Shown: piece after piece, positions 12,970-24,337 of the stretch
Numbering within the stretch: the first letter of the stretch is position 1
Layout: each line of letters opens with the position of its first letter
From: Gnetum montanum
Taxonomy: Eukaryota > Streptophyta > Gnetopsida > Gnetales > Gnetaceae
Reading direction: 5' to 3'
DNA: 64,000 nucleotides
Assembly (NCBI GenBank): GCA_015680685.1
Contig: MNCI01008292.1
Span: 1-64,000, forward strand
Notes under the pieces: model-generated
Databases searched by the model: none
Told to the model about the DNA's origin: nothing
The model's input: the letters and a program-made list of their open reading frames with translations, nothing else
Translations under genes and position numbers: made by a program

Positions 12970-13542
12970 TATGGCATCTTGTTTATGGATGTCATGAGAA
13001 ATGTCAAATATACACTATATTAGACATTAGGCATAAGAAGATAATATATCAAATGTCAAAAATGTGTAACATTTGACATTAAGCATATAGAAAATAATAG
13101 GGAAAATGTAGAAAGAAAGGAGAAAAGAATGCTTTGTTGATGTGGAATAGTGTATCTAGATCATGATCTAAGTGTTCCTTGGGATTTTCTTCATTTGGCA
13201 TCTATCTGTTAGAGGCAATCCAACACTTCCACCATGGTTAGGCCTATCACTATCCAAAAGGGATGGCCAATCCTCTTCTTATCTTGCTTCACTGGACACC
13301 AGTTACTCACCTTTACTAGCTTTGCAACTCCATGGTGATACCACCTCTAATGTCCAGCTATAAATACCTTAGGTCAAATCCCCAAAGATCACCTCAAGAG
13401 ACATGTCAATTATTATAATGTGCTCTTTTGGATCTTAATTACAACTTCCCTTTTGGGCCTGATTACAATAATCATAACACTTGTTATGAAGAGATACCAT
13501 CTTCATTATGCAACAACATAATTTGGGATGAGGAATGTTACA
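12970..13542 (-). repeat. Element D 3' LTR
   Basis: 573 bp, homologous over its whole length to 24793-25344 in the same orientation and to 41194-41767 in the opposite orientation. The left end is worn (TATGGCATC against TGTGACATC). The right end reads AGGAATGTTACA. Because both LTR ends are near-palindromic, orientation was set by the PBS of the other copies and the PPT on the right of this one. Confidence 0.8.
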
Positions 13543-13959
13543 ATTTACCTCCTGAGGTTTTATTCATCGTCAAATGAATCCATGTTCACTATCTTTTTCC
13601 AGCTCAAATGCTCCTTTTATGATCCTACACTCTAATAATTTGATTTATTCTTTGGGCTTGAATTTGTTTCTTGCTTATTCTGCAAACAAATAGTGAGTGA
13701 GAAGAATATATGAGAATTTAAATATTATTTTTTAATGCTTACTTCATTTTCTAAGATAATGACAAGAGTTGAATTAAAGATCTACCAACCACCAATCACT
13801 AGTCTTAACCAGGGTCACACAAAGTGCAACTCATATCTGGTTACCCAACTAAAGGTAGGGAAAATCCTTATTCTCGATTTGCATTACCATCAATATTTTA
13901 CTTTTCAAATTAAAATATAATTTACAAATAAAGAAAAGTCATAAAAATCATAAATCAAA

Positions 13960-15222
13960 GTAAGGTTCGAATGCTTCCTGATCTTGATCAACCTTAGGAA
14001 TTAATGAAAGTAGTTGTAATTCTGTCATAAGTGGTATATGATCGAATGGCCTTGTTTGGGATGGAAGGGCTTGATCTTACTTTTCGAATTTTTCTTTAGA
14101 AATGAATTCTAGCAACTTGGTAACTTCAAAGAATTGGACATCGTACCAAATATAATCTAGAGTCTCAATGAAGAATGTTGTTGATCCATCTTCATTAATC
14201 ATAGCAAAGTAATTACTAAGCTATAGTTCTTGTTGAGTATTATCCATCAACATCATCTATTCCTAAATTCTGGGATCTAATTTATCTATTGAAGATTTGA
14301 AGTAAGTAGAATGTGCACTAGCTAATGGGATTTCATGTTGAATTATTAGAAACATCTTCTTCAAACAGGTGCATCTTCCAAGGATTCCTTTACACATCCA
14401 TATTTTAAAAATTGATAAACACTACTTTCAACTTTTCCATTAAATTCTCCACAAAGGACAATTGACACTAGATTGGTATGTCTTAGTAATAACTTACTCT
14501 TCAAACTTTCCTCTATTTTCTTAATCAAATATTCTCCTTAACATAATTTAACATCTAAAGATGTTGATTTGACAATTAAATGTATTAATTATGCATACAT
14601 ATCATCCTAATAACTCAATTTTAAGTATCATTGCCACAGTTGTGTGGCTTCTTTGGAACCTTGATTATTTTTTCTTTTCCATGATTTGAAGTTCTAGGAT
14701 TTTAAAAATCATATCTTCTAAACTTCATTCAAATCTTTGTAGTAATTTAAACTTGAATTATTTATAAAATGTTGCAAAACCATCCATGTTGTGATTTCTG
14801 CAATAGGCTAATTTGTATGGGTTGAAAGAAGAACTTCCACAATAACCTTTTTGCTTGTAAATGCCTATGTATCCCATCTTTCCCAAATCTAGTTGAAATT
14901 GGTATAGGAATTCCCATGGAAAGACTTCTTGTAAGCACAAGACATTAGCATACAAATCTTGTAATTCTACTAAGATGTATGGATATCGATACTCATGCTA
15001 GCCCAAGGCCCATGGTTAATAAAGTGGATGTTGCTTTTCATTGGCTAGGTTTCTCACAAGTATATTGTATTTTGCAACTTTCATTTTCATTCTTGGATTC
15101 TCTTTTGGGTCATTTCTCTTCATGGGTATCATACACCTTGCCAGAACAAGATTATAACTCTTCATGTTGTTTTGCAGTATGATTTGGTTGCAAGATGAAT
15201 TAATATACATCTTCTTGATCAT
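13960..15222 (-). pseudogene. Captured CCR4/nocturnin-type endonuclease-exonuclease-phosphatase domain
   Basis: Host enzymes of this family remove mRNA poly(A) tails or related phosphates. Motifs occur in the family order: VAKYNIL (about 15058-15078), then a PW-x-L block, LCLQEV with the catalytic Glu (14923-14940), GYIGIYK, DGFATFYK (14761-14788), IVLCGEFNG (14436-14462, where the family has GDFN or GDWN), TLDYIWYD (14140-14163) and FDHIPLMTEL (about 14015-14047, family SDH). That is nearly the whole catalytic domain. The outer parts share one frame and the middle (about 14530-14350) is in another, so at least two frameshifts exist besides several stops. No clear introns separate the motifs, which fits capture from a spliced RNA. 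It lies in element D in the element's orientation. Confidence 0.8.
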
Positions 15223-15950
15223 TCTGGTTTAGCAATTGATTAACTAATTTTGTGTTGGTAACACCTAGGTACATTACCTAGATTCTTAACGACCTTTCTA
15301 CCCCCTTAAGACACTAACTCTGGTAGTGTAACCAATGACACACTTGGGGTTTAGAATCAATAACTATCTATCTACAAAGGTTCAGATCTTAATTTTAATG
15401 CCCAAGAGGTTAAATTTGTAAGTCTCAACAATTAAATTATTAGGCATGATTAATTACTCTAGGTTATGGTCTTTTAAAAGTTTAGTTTTAAGATATGCTC
15501 AAATTTTTTGGATACCTAGATGATAAATTTGATCTCACTATTGAGTTTAGAAGGGTGAAAAATGTTGGAAATGACTATTCATGTGTTAGAAATGAACATT
15601 GTATGCCCAAGTTGTGTTAAAAATGGAGCCTTTAAAGGTCTTGAGGCACCATGTTGAGTAAGGAGTAAAACCTAATTTTCATAGTTCGATGAGGTTGGTT
15701 TGACTTCACCATTGTGTTTGAGAGATTAAACTCTATAAGAATGACTCTTTGTTCATCAAAAAAGGCTTCCAAAATCAAAAGTTATGACTTTTGGAGTCCA
15801 AAAACCTTAAGGCATGAAAAATGAGACTTCCCAAAAGGTCACCCACCCTACTACTACATCAGGAGGAAAAACTGGCTTAATTACAAAATTCTTATTTTAA
15901 TCACTACCAACAGGCTAATTATCCTTTTTGACATTTTTTTTCCACATTCT
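15223..15950. other. Element D internal region, unassigned
   Basis: AT-rich DNA between the exonuclease remnant and the GC-rich block. It has no coding motif or repeat that I recognise. It may be untranslated DNA of the element or the 5' flank of the captured fragment. Confidence 0.5.
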
Positions 15951-15954
15951 ATAA

Positions 15955-16660
15955 TTTAAATTTTTTTTGCCCGCTTCTTTCTTTTTCTTTACCGCCTTGA
16001 ACATTTCCGTTGATTTGCAGAAAAACGTTTTTGTTAATTGATGGAAAACGTCTTCTGTCACCGAAGCTGGAGGCGGAGGATGGTGGTGGAAATGATAGAC
16101 GGTATGGTAGGCAACGTGGAGGCAGAAGACACAGCAGTGGCAGTGGCAGGCGACAACCAGCACGGGGAAGCGTCAAAGACAGGCAGGCAACTGTGGTGGA
16201 GCTCCTGAAAAAGGCTTCGTAGCCCTAGGCGGGGTCCTTGCAGGGCAACGTTGCCTACAAATTCTTTTGCTTTTCTTAATTTCAACGGTGGCAGGCATAT
16301 GGGTGGAGGACGCTAGTGCCCATAGAGGCAAGGGAGTTAGAAGACAGCGGCACAGTTGAGGGAGACGGCACTTGGCCATGCCAGCAGTCGGCAAGGAGGG
16401 AGGCCGTAGATAGGCGTTGCCAGCGCTACGGAGGTGACGACGAGACGTGACAAGTGAGGTGGCAAGAGCGTAGTAGAACTACTACGGAGGAGGAGGAAGG
16501 CATAAGTGAGTGACGGTGGGCAACGGTATTGGGGGTGCCGCCTTGCGTGGCCCTGAAAAGGGTTGCGCTACTCTCATTGGCAAGCTTTGCCCCCCTTGAG
16601 GGCTCTACCACCTTGTAAGGGCTCCGTGGCCCTTGCAGGCCTTTGTAGCCTGTCAATTTT
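15955..16660. other. GC-rich, CpG-retaining block inside element D
   Basis: About 700 bp clearly richer in G+C and in CpG than anything around it. Several related segments recur within it, such as CCTTGCAGGG or CCCTGCAAGG cores near 16240, 16560 and 16630. Open frames on both strands are low in complexity (Pro, Ser, Leu, Arg or Gly) and match no family I know. D2 has a weaker counterpart at about 62090-62328. It could be an element leader or a second captured sequence. Confidence 0.5.
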
Positions 16661-17290
16661 TATTTTTATTTTTTAAAATAAATTTAAATAGTGATTATTT
16701 AAATATTTAAATAAGCTCATGTTTTTAGAGAGGTTGGTAAGTTGCCTAAGTGGTTAGTCGAAAAAGGGTTACAACTTGATTTTAAGTTTTAGATTTTTAT
16801 TTTCCTAAGCTTAAAAATTATTAAATTTTAATGATGGCACAGATACTAAGAAGTGCGATACCTCCCAAGTCGTAACTCCAATTGGGACCAAATTTCTACA
16901 AGTACTATCCGTTAGGAATGGTTTCAAGGTCTAAAAACTAAGTTTAATTTTCAAGAATTGAGGGAACTAAAATAGCTATTTTTCCAAATTGAGATTACTA
17001 GGCTAATGTATGGGCAACATGAAGACTTTTGAGATGACTTGGATAATTATAAATGTTATACAAATCTTTAAACAAAATAACATAATCCTTTTACTCTATG
17101 ATTTGGCAAGTATGATATAGGTCTGTTCTTTCGAATCAAGGTACTAAGGAGAAGTTTAGCAAGGTAAAATATTACAATATTATCCATCAAGTATTGGTTT
17201 CTCTATGGGTCTCCTGATAATAACCATTGTTGGTTAGGTAAGAATGAGACAATTGTATGATTTAGTTGAATTTCTTAAGATTATCAATAC
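16661..17290 (-). other. Element D leader, conserved with D2
   Basis: Non-coding. Its reverse complement aligns with D2 at 61551-62090, for example around 17090-17130 against 61700-61745 (shared core ATCATACTTrCCAAATCATA). This shows that D and D2 are one family. It also shows that B and E interrupt the same leader region. Confidence 0.7.
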
Positions 17291-17491
17291 ATAGGTCTTA
17301 AGTAAGGTGAGTAATGCCAAGTTATAGGGGTTAGGTATTTTAAGGAAAATAAGTTCCAACTTTGGCCATGGTTGCTATCCTAGGGGGAAACTTAAAATAA
17401 CCTTAATTAATTAACATTTCTAGCATCACTACAAGATGGGTAAGAATTACCCAAATGAGTGTATCCTTATCTTACCAATGTCTCTTGTACT
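17291..17491. repeat. 201-bp direct duplication, left copy
   Basis: Identical to 24338-24538 except for five substitutions and no indels. The copies sit directly outside the two LTRs of element B. D2 has a single related copy (about 42016-42219), so the duplication is specific to this locus. The first base after it begins the B LTR (TGATGAG). Confidence 0.95.
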
Positions 17492-18246
17492 TGATGAGTG
17501 GCAAGGTACCGCTACACTCAACCATATGAATACGAGCATCTCACGCACGATCTGGTCGAACTCCAAGGACTAAGTGCTTATGCACCTTATGGAACACTTA
17601 ATGTTAATCAATCGTTATCTTCCCAGAGTTACTTGTATTGTCACGGTTGTATGGTTAAGTAAGTCTGAGGTATATGATTTTTATAACTTTTATCTTTTTA
17701 TCGCCTATGCTAAGAGAGGAAAGGGTGAAGAGACTAAGTAACTAACTTTCACTAACTAAGCTTTAATCGTCCTAGCATCAGTATCCATTCCCACTTGCCA
17801 TACACACCCTCAACCAGTGCAACACTACTGGGATTACCAAACGCTATTTGTTACTGGGTTACCAAGCATAGCACACGTGCTCGAAGCGGTCGTACTAAAT
17901 GCACTTAACTAGGAGTTGAGGGTTGAGGGAGATTAATTATCTAAGAAAGCATTTAACATTAATTAAATCCTAATTAGCTTAATCCATGAATTGCAAGGTT
18001 TATCAAAAAGTTCATCTTTATTTCCGTACACAAATGTGTGCTCAGGTATAATTTGCTCAAATAAAGATCCATTCACTTTGAGGCTCCTACTATGGGCACA
18101 TGGAATTTATTCTATCTCTGGAATGGCACATGGATCTAAATGATGAAACAAGGGAAAGCCGCCTCTTATTTATAGATAAGGTGACGGGCTGCGATATCGT
18201 AGGGGCTGACACGATATCGTGGCCCATGCGATATTGTGTCCCATCA
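17492..18246 (-). repeat. Element B 3' LTR
   Basis: 755 bp, TGATGAG...CCCATCA. It is highly similar to the 5' LTR at 23571-24337, with scattered substitutions and a few small indels. TATA box complement TATTTATA at 18167-18174. Between TATA and the LTR end (18190-18240) lie three copies of a GATATCG or GATATTG motif. Confidence 0.92.
18190..18240 (-). promoter_or_regulatory. GATATC palindrome cluster in the B U3
   Basis: The motifs GCGATATCG, ACGATATCG and GCGATATTG occur within about 50 bp, upstream of the TATA box when read in element direction. The 5' LTR has a similar cluster (24299-24330), I has more copies (63089-63180) and the solo LTR has one (8044-8055). Repetition and dyad symmetry upstream of a promoter suggest protein-binding sites. 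This is inference. Confidence 0.5.
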
Positions 18247-19139
18247 TACCCCCATGACTAAATGAAAACTCATCCTCGAGTTTCTTACAAAATATTGGGA
18301 AGATATAGGATTATTGACTTGAATGATACTAATGGTGAATGGGGTGACATGTGAACAGATCATCATTACAATACATGGCAAAATTTAGTGTTCATGATAA
18401 CAAGAGTGAACACTATACATAATTGACATCCAGCCTTATTTGGCAGCTGAGAGAGAAGAGAGAAGAGAGAGAAAAGAAGAAGTCTATTGCTGCCAATGCC
18501 AAGATTGCACCTTTTGTTGTCCATCCATAAGCATGCCATCAATATTGTCCCTTGCATAACTACTCAACACCAGTCCATTCCAAGTGTTTCCTCCAGATCC
18601 AACCCGTTGTTGTATGATTGCCATCTGCACACACAACAGAGTCTGATGTTAGCAAGGATGAATGAATCATAATGCAATTGATACCTTGCTTTGGTGTAAG
18701 GTCCATTGGCTAAGTTGTGATATGGCTAATACAGATCTAGAGATATAATACTGGTGACTACCTGAGGTGTAGGGGTTAAGAAAAAAATCAAAAAAATTGG
18801 ACCAGGACCCCCATGACTAAGAGCGAACCTCCGGTAGCAATGGAATGGAAAAAGATAAGGAATAAGAAAGATGGAGAAAAAGAAACAATGGGCACACTAA
18901 TAAAATGGATGTTAAAGATGGCAATGAACAAAATAATTAGTGATTACAGAAATGTTTAAAGGAAAGAAATTAACGGATGCACCAAATAGGAATGCCAGTG
19001 GGTCCTCCCCAAACTAGGCTCATGCCCTTAATGCCTTGACAATCCCACATTCAAAGAGTTCGTAGGCTCTAGAAATGTCATTTGGAAGCAACAGTTAAAG
19101 TCTTAACCAGAAGAGTTTACCAAAAAGAAAACAATGCAT
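18247..19139 (-). pseudogene. Element B 3' region with third-ORF tail
   Basis: After the PPT comes a stretch homologous to I (63188-64000). A conserved C-terminal-like tail reads MDGQQKVQSWHWQQ in B (about 18490-18535) and MDKQWKAQSWHWWQ in I. The function of this ORF is unknown. A GA-rich tract lies at 18448-18481. The part at 18690-19139 also aligns with I and with E (46490-47030), for example GTGGrTCCTCCCC near 19000, and has no coding motif that I recognise. Confidence 0.5.
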
Positions 19140-19925
19140 NNNNNNNNNNNNNNNNNNNNNNNNNNNNNNNNNNNNNNNNNNNNNNNNNNNNNNNNNNNNN
19201 NNNNNNNNNNNNNNNNNNNNNNNNNNNNNNNNNNNNNNNNNNNNNNNNNNNNNNNNNNNNNNNNNNNNNNNNNNNNNNNNNNNNNNNNNNNNNNNNNNNN
19301 NNNNNNNNNNNNNNNNNNNNNNNNNNNNNNNNNNNNNNNNNNNNNNNNNNNNNNNNNNNNNNNNNNNNNNNNNNNNNNNNNNNNNNNNNNNNNNNNNNNN
19401 NNNNNNNNNNNNNNNNNNNNNNNNNNNNNNNNNNNNNNNNNNNNNNNNNNNNNNNNNNNNNNNNNNNNNNNNNNNNNNNNNNNNNNNNNNNNNNNNNNNN
19501 NNNNNNNNNNNNNNNNNNNNNNNNNNNNNNNNNNNNNNNNNNNNNNNNNNNNNNNNNNNNNNNNNNNNNNNNNNNNNNNNNNNNNNNNNNNNNNNNNNNN
19601 NNNNNNNNNNNNNNNNNNNNNNNNNNNNNNNNNNNNNNNNNNNNNNNNNNNNNNNNNNNNNNNNNNNNNNNNNNNNNNNNNNNNNNNNNNNNNNNNNNNN
19701 NNNNNNNNNNNNNNNNNNNNNNNNNNNNNNNNNNNNNNNNNNNNNNNNNNNNNNNNNNNNNNNNNNNNNNNNNNNNNNNNNNNNNNNNNNNNNNNNNNNN
19801 NNNNNNNNNNNNNNNNNNNNNNNNNNNNNNNNNNNNNNNNNNNNNNNNNNNNNNNNNNNNNNNNNNNNNNNNNNNNNNNNNNNNNNNNNNNNNNNNNNNN
19901 NNNNNNNNNNNNNNNNNNNNNNNNN
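19140..19925. other. Assembly gap (786 N)
   Basis: Undetermined bases. The gap lies at the same place in element B as the 725-N gap lies in element E (47215-47939). Open frames running through it are artefacts. Confidence 1.
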
Positions 19926-20130
19926 AAAAATTTGAAAAACATTGAGGGCCTCAAATGATCAGCATAGGTGGCCATCTCCCCCATGATTAAATTGGAAGGG
20001 AGAGATCCAAAATAGTGAATGAGATCATCCTCTCTCAAATGTGCTATGTGCATAGACCGTTCTAGGTTCATGATAAGGGTTGGTCGGTTGCACACAAACT
20101 AGTATTCTCCTATCAGAGTACTCATTTGGA
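19926..20130 (-). other. Element B deletion junction region
   Basis: 19926-20095 matches E just after its gap (about 48040-48215: a GTGGCCATCTCCCCC-type core, then GGTTCATrrAAAGG). From about 20125 the sequence matches A near 2730 (GAGTTTCCAACT against GAATTTCTAACT). Integrase, RNase H and most of RT, roughly 2.6 kb in A, are missing at about 20095-20125. Confidence 0.65.
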
Positions 20131-20393
20131 TCTTCTAAGAGTTTCCAACTTTCCTTGATTGGTGGTTTTAGATTAAGGGTTGGAAGTTGGCGACACTCTT
20201 ACTCTAGTGCATCTATGCTTTCTTCGTGGGTGCAAGTTGGCCCCCCAGTTAGATCCATGCATATTGGTGGGTTTCTCTCTTGATTAGCTATCAGCCATTG
20301 GGTGTTCTCTTGTTGTGTAGTTGCTACATACAGGCACTTTTGTATGTTAACTTCATAGGCACACCGGTTGCATGCAGGAGATGTTGAATGCTC

Positions 20394-20830
20394 CTATATG
20401 CTATCACCCTCTGTATCATTGTATGTTATGCATGGAACCTTCTTCTTGATCTTTCCATAAGTAGTTTCCTTAGATATTTCCAGGGAAAGATCATGGATTC
20501 CTAGGCATGCATTCATGGTACTTAGCCATGCCCTTCCCATTATTATTGGGAATTCCCCCTTGTCATTGTTGATTTGTATCACTAGGAAATCAACTGGGTA
20601 TGACCAACCACACACAGTGGTAATGATGTCCTCCACCAATCCCAAGGGAATAGTGATGGACTGATCAGCTAGCTCTAAGCGAATATTGCTCTTCTTTAGT
20701 GGAGGTAGGTTCTAGGATTTATACATTTCTTGCGATATCAAGTTGACTCTGGAACCTAAGTCAAGAAGAGCTTTACATGGTTCATTCCCAGCAACTTGGA
20801 GGTAGATTAGGGAACTTCCAGGATTAGAGA
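20394..20830 (-). pseudogene. Element B aspartic protease
   Basis: The best-kept Athila-type protease in the window. The active site reads ALLDLGSRVNLIS (about 20735-20775), with Asp and Gly in place. The flap and C-terminal blocks are GLVEDI, PVDFLVIQ and FPIIMGRAWL, in an open frame from 20645 to 20394. The enzyme cuts the Gag polyprotein. It follows gag in what looks like one reading frame apart from stops, so Gag and protease were probably translated together. Confidence 0.75.
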
Positions 20831-21059
20831 ATTTCCTAGGAAGGTGGCCCACCTTGATCCAGTCAGTGACGGTATGTGTTAACATAACCGTATGTGTTGA
20901 GCTCTATTGTTGGTTTGAAGGGAGCTACAAAGCCTTATTTGATAGAGGAACGTTCGGAGGCTCAACCGCTTGTGGTTGTGAGAGCTTTTTTGGACTGTTG
21001 GTTTTGAAGAAAGGTCTTCTCCTTATTCGATTGTTAGAACCAATAGCGGGTTGAAGGAT

Positions 21060-23425
21060 TATAGCTCTCATAGCATTGGGTTGCTACGGTTGAGTGGGGA
21101 GTTCCCCTTGCATCGCTGGAGCAGGTGGTAGTGGAGCTATCGGTGTAAGAGTCGCGGGTGGATTTGGAGGATGGTATGCATGTGGTGTGTCTCTCCCAGG
21201 AGAAGGAGTCCTATAGTACTCCTGAGCTTGGTAGTGGCGTTGTGGGGTCATGTGACCAACGGAGTCACTTGGAGAGATTGGCTGCTGCATGTAATAGCCA
21301 TATGGATCTGGTTGCCAGTAAGGGTATTGTTGCCTTGGCAATGGCATCCCCCATGACTATGGGTATTACCACTGCTAGTGTTGCTCCATAGGTTGTGGTG
21401 GAGTTCCACTTAGATAATATGTTAACGGTTGGTGGAACTACCTTGGGTTATCTTGGGAATAAGGTAACGAATAGGGTGCTTGCCATTTATTAAGTCTTGG
21501 GTTGAGTGCATACACCCCAAACTCTTGCATATGTGATATTATCGGGCAACATCCCTTAGGATGGTCATATTGGCATATTTCACATCCACTGTCATTTTCC
21601 GTATTGGAATCCACAACCTCTTCAGTGATAGTCATTTTTCCCTTACATTTGTTACGTGCATAGTCCAAATCCCTCATCTTTTTCTTATCATGTTCACTAC
21701 TTCGCTCCTTAGACTCCTTTATGATTTTTAAAATAGTTTCAAATCAACTATCTAAGGAGTCCCACATTTGATCTACCTTAGCCGACACTTTTGTTGTTAA
21801 TTTCTATAGCAGAAAGGTTTTCCTACTCATCAACTGTTCAAGTGGTGACTCATCCTCCTCCTCACAAAATCTCACTCTCATCTTTCAGAGGGAAGGATAG
21901 CAATTATACTCTTCCACGCTTTCTCTCTTACGTAGCTCTCCTTCTTCCTTAGCTACTTGCTCCAACAATCTATGAACATCATGGGACCTAAGTTCAGATA
22001 ATCTCCCTTGGGCATATGTCCCAAGGGTTCTCCTAGTTTCATGTCTTAACCCATCTATGAGATGGTGTAGTTGATCCCGTTGTACGTAACCATGGCCCAG
22101 ACAACGATGTGGCAATGCATAATATCAGCCCATGGTAGCATCCAAGGGTTCGTGATTACCCTTCTTCCATCCTTGGATCTGCTTCTGCAAGTTGAACACT
22201 CAAGAGTACGTTTGGTATTTATCATTAAACAGTTCTAACATCGTACTCCACCTTCGAATGGATTCTGGTTCTAAGGACTGGTACAAGCTTTTTGCTTCTT
22301 TTATGAGTGTCCTTAGGAACAACTTTAACTTTTTCCACTTGTTTTCAATGTTTTGCAAGGTGCAGGCATCATGAAATGCCTGTAAGTGATTCTACGGATC
22401 AGGGTTGTATCCCCCCTCAAATCGTGGGATATTATTCATGTCTAGTCTCTTGATCTGACTATCTTTTTGGTGCCTTGTAGGTATTCTAATGGCCTCCGTG
22501 ATGTCTAACATGCTTTGGGTTGCAAGTAGGGGCTCATCATGGTCATTTCTTTCATGGTGTCTATGATGTCTACGCGGTTCCGTTCTTTCCCTTCTTCCAT
22601 GTCATGATTCTCTAGAATGCCCTCGTCCTCGCTCTCGACCCTCTCATCGAGGTCTCTCATTTTTCTTACCCTTGTCCTCATGGTTAGGTTCCTTATGACT
22701 ACGTCCCGATGTTGAAGGAGAGGGTGAATGTTGCGATGAAGGGGAAGAGGAAGGAGAACCATCACCATGACGATGTTTCCTACCTTCCCTTCAGTGATCT
22801 CGACCTCGATCTTGATGACGATCAAAATGCTCATCCTTATCTTGTGTTTGTGTTCCCTCATTGAACACTTGGTGTTTGTGGGAATCAAAACCAGGGTTGT
22901 GTATCGTGGAGCAAAGGTTCTGATACACCACCTCCTCACTATTGTTAGGAGGGGGAACATCATTTTGTGGAGAACCTATTGAAATAGGTTCACTACCCTT
23001 AATTTCTCTTATGACATGCGAAGCATTATGGGGTCCTTTGCCCTTCAATGAGGTGTGATAGCTCTCCTACCGTGAGTCCCGTTGACATTGCGCTTCTATG
23101 GGATGGTAGTCCCTTGCATTGTAATCACATGCAACATACTCAGCACATAATTATGACATGCCTATTCATGCAAGGGCATGAAGGTGCATGTTGGGGGTGG
23201 CTCTATCTAAAGGAAACACTATGTTACCCCCTCCAAGTCTCTCCAATGTAGTTGTTCTTCTTGATGGAAGACAAAGGTAAAGTCAAGTATATATTCATCG
23301 TGATGAACATATATCACACTAAATTATTGAGGAACTAGTGGATTTTGGTTATGTGCATGGCGCCACTGACTGTCTCTAGTGTTGGTCCTAGGCGGTGAAG
23401 TGCTTTTTTGTGGAGAAGAAGACAT
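21060..23425 (-). pseudogene. Element B gag
   Basis: The start is chosen at the ATG complementary to 23423-23425 (MSSSPQKS), matching A. In order: an N-terminal part, an Arg/His/Ser/Glu-rich segment (about 22560-22830), the gag core with HLQAFHDA, ELFNDKYQTYS and HHLIDGLRHETRRTLGTYA (22400-21980), a zinc-knuckle block C-x2-C-x3-H-x3-C (CEICQYDHPKGC, about 21560-21590) and a Pro/Tyr/Gln-rich tail (21347-21084). There are several TAG stops and frame changes. Gag builds the particle and packages the RNA. Confidence 0.75.
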
Positions 23426-23551
23426 TTTAGTCTTGTTCGGTGTGTTGTTTACCATTATGTTATTTTTCTCTTGATTAACCCTAAGGGTTCATTTTAGCTC
23501 CCAACAATGTGAATGATTTCCTATGTTCTACGTAGCGCACAAACAACTAAG

Positions 23552-23569
23552 TCCACGAAAACGGTGCCA
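23552..23569 (-). promoter_or_regulatory. Element B primer-binding site
   Basis: The minus strand reads TGGCACCGTTTTCGTGGA, one base inside the 5' LTR. It is close to the tRNA-Asp type PBS, with three of the last eight bases differing in a way not explained by C-to-T decay alone. Another tRNA is possible. Confidence 0.7.
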
Positions 23570-23570
23570 A

Positions 23571-24337
23571 TGATGAGTGGCGAGGTACCCCTACACTCAA
23601 CCATATGAATACGAGCATCTCACGCATGATCCACTTGAACTCCAAGGACTAAGTGCTTATGCACCTTATGGAACACTTAAGGTTAATCAATCGTTGTCTT
23701 CCCAGACTTACTTGTATTGTCACGATTGTATGGTTAAGTAAGTCTAAGGTATATGATTTTTATAACTTTTATCTTTTTATCGCCTATGCCAAGAGAGGAA
23801 ATGGTGAAGAGACTAAGTAACTAACTTTTACTAACTAAGCTTTAATCATCCTAGCATCAGTATCCATTCCCACTTGCTGTACACACCCTAAACCAATGCA
23901 ACGCTACTGGGATTACCAAACACTATTCGTTACTGGGTTACCAAGCGTAGCACACATGCTCAAAGCGGTCGTAATGAATGCACTTAACTAGGAGTTGAGG
24001 GTTGAGGGAGATTAATTATCTAAGAAAGCATTTAAGAATTTAACATTAATTAAATCCTAATTAGCTTAGTCCATGCACTACAAGGTTTATTAGAAATTTT
24101 ATCTTTATTTCCATACACAAATGTGTGCTCAGGTACAATTTGCTCGAATAAAGATCCATTCACTTTGAGACTCCTACTATGAGCACATGGAAATTATTCT
24201 ATCTTTGAAATGGTAAAACTACTAGAGTTTAGCTAAGGGTCTATATCTAGATGATGAAACAAGGGAAATCCACCTCTTATTTATAGACAAGGAGACCGGA
24301 TATGATATCGCGGCCCATGTGATATCACATCCCATCA
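23571..24337 (-). repeat. Element B 5' LTR
   Basis: 767 bp, TGATGAG...CCCATCA, paired with 17492-18246. TATA complement TATTTATA at 24278-24285 with GATATC motifs beyond it. Directly followed by the right copy of the 201-bp duplication instead of a 5-bp repeat. Confidence 0.92.

Larger units (their letters stand above)
17492..24337 (-). mobile_element. Element B: Athila-type element with gag and protease but no pol
   Basis: LTRs at 23571-24337 (5') and 17492-18246 (3'), PBS at 23552-23569, and PPT (minus CATGGGGGTA) at 18247-18256. Coding parts are gag, protease and a third-ORF tail. RT, RNase H and integrase are absent. Sequence matching the region downstream of integrase (19930-20095) passes directly into sequence matching the RT/protease boundary (from about 20125). 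Gag, PBS, LTRs and PPT are what a non-autonomous element needs to be copied by a relative's pol. It is inserted in the D leader. Confidence 0.85.

Noticed and set aside
12970-13542. This LTR as the 3' LTR of the plus-strand chromovirus G1
   Set aside because: It directly follows the chromodomain, but its family's PBS and PPT show it is in minus orientation. The true G1 PPT and 3' LTR are at 25345 onward, beyond element D.
16010-16222. Possible Arg/Gly/Ser-rich protein gene in the GC-rich block
   Set aside because: Frames of similar length exist on both strands, composition explains them, and no start context or family match is visible.
19103-20095. Open frames of up to 330 codons through the first gap, and similar ones through the gaps at 47215 and 60364
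   Set aside because: They consist almost wholly of undetermined bases. The short readable ends are element sequence.
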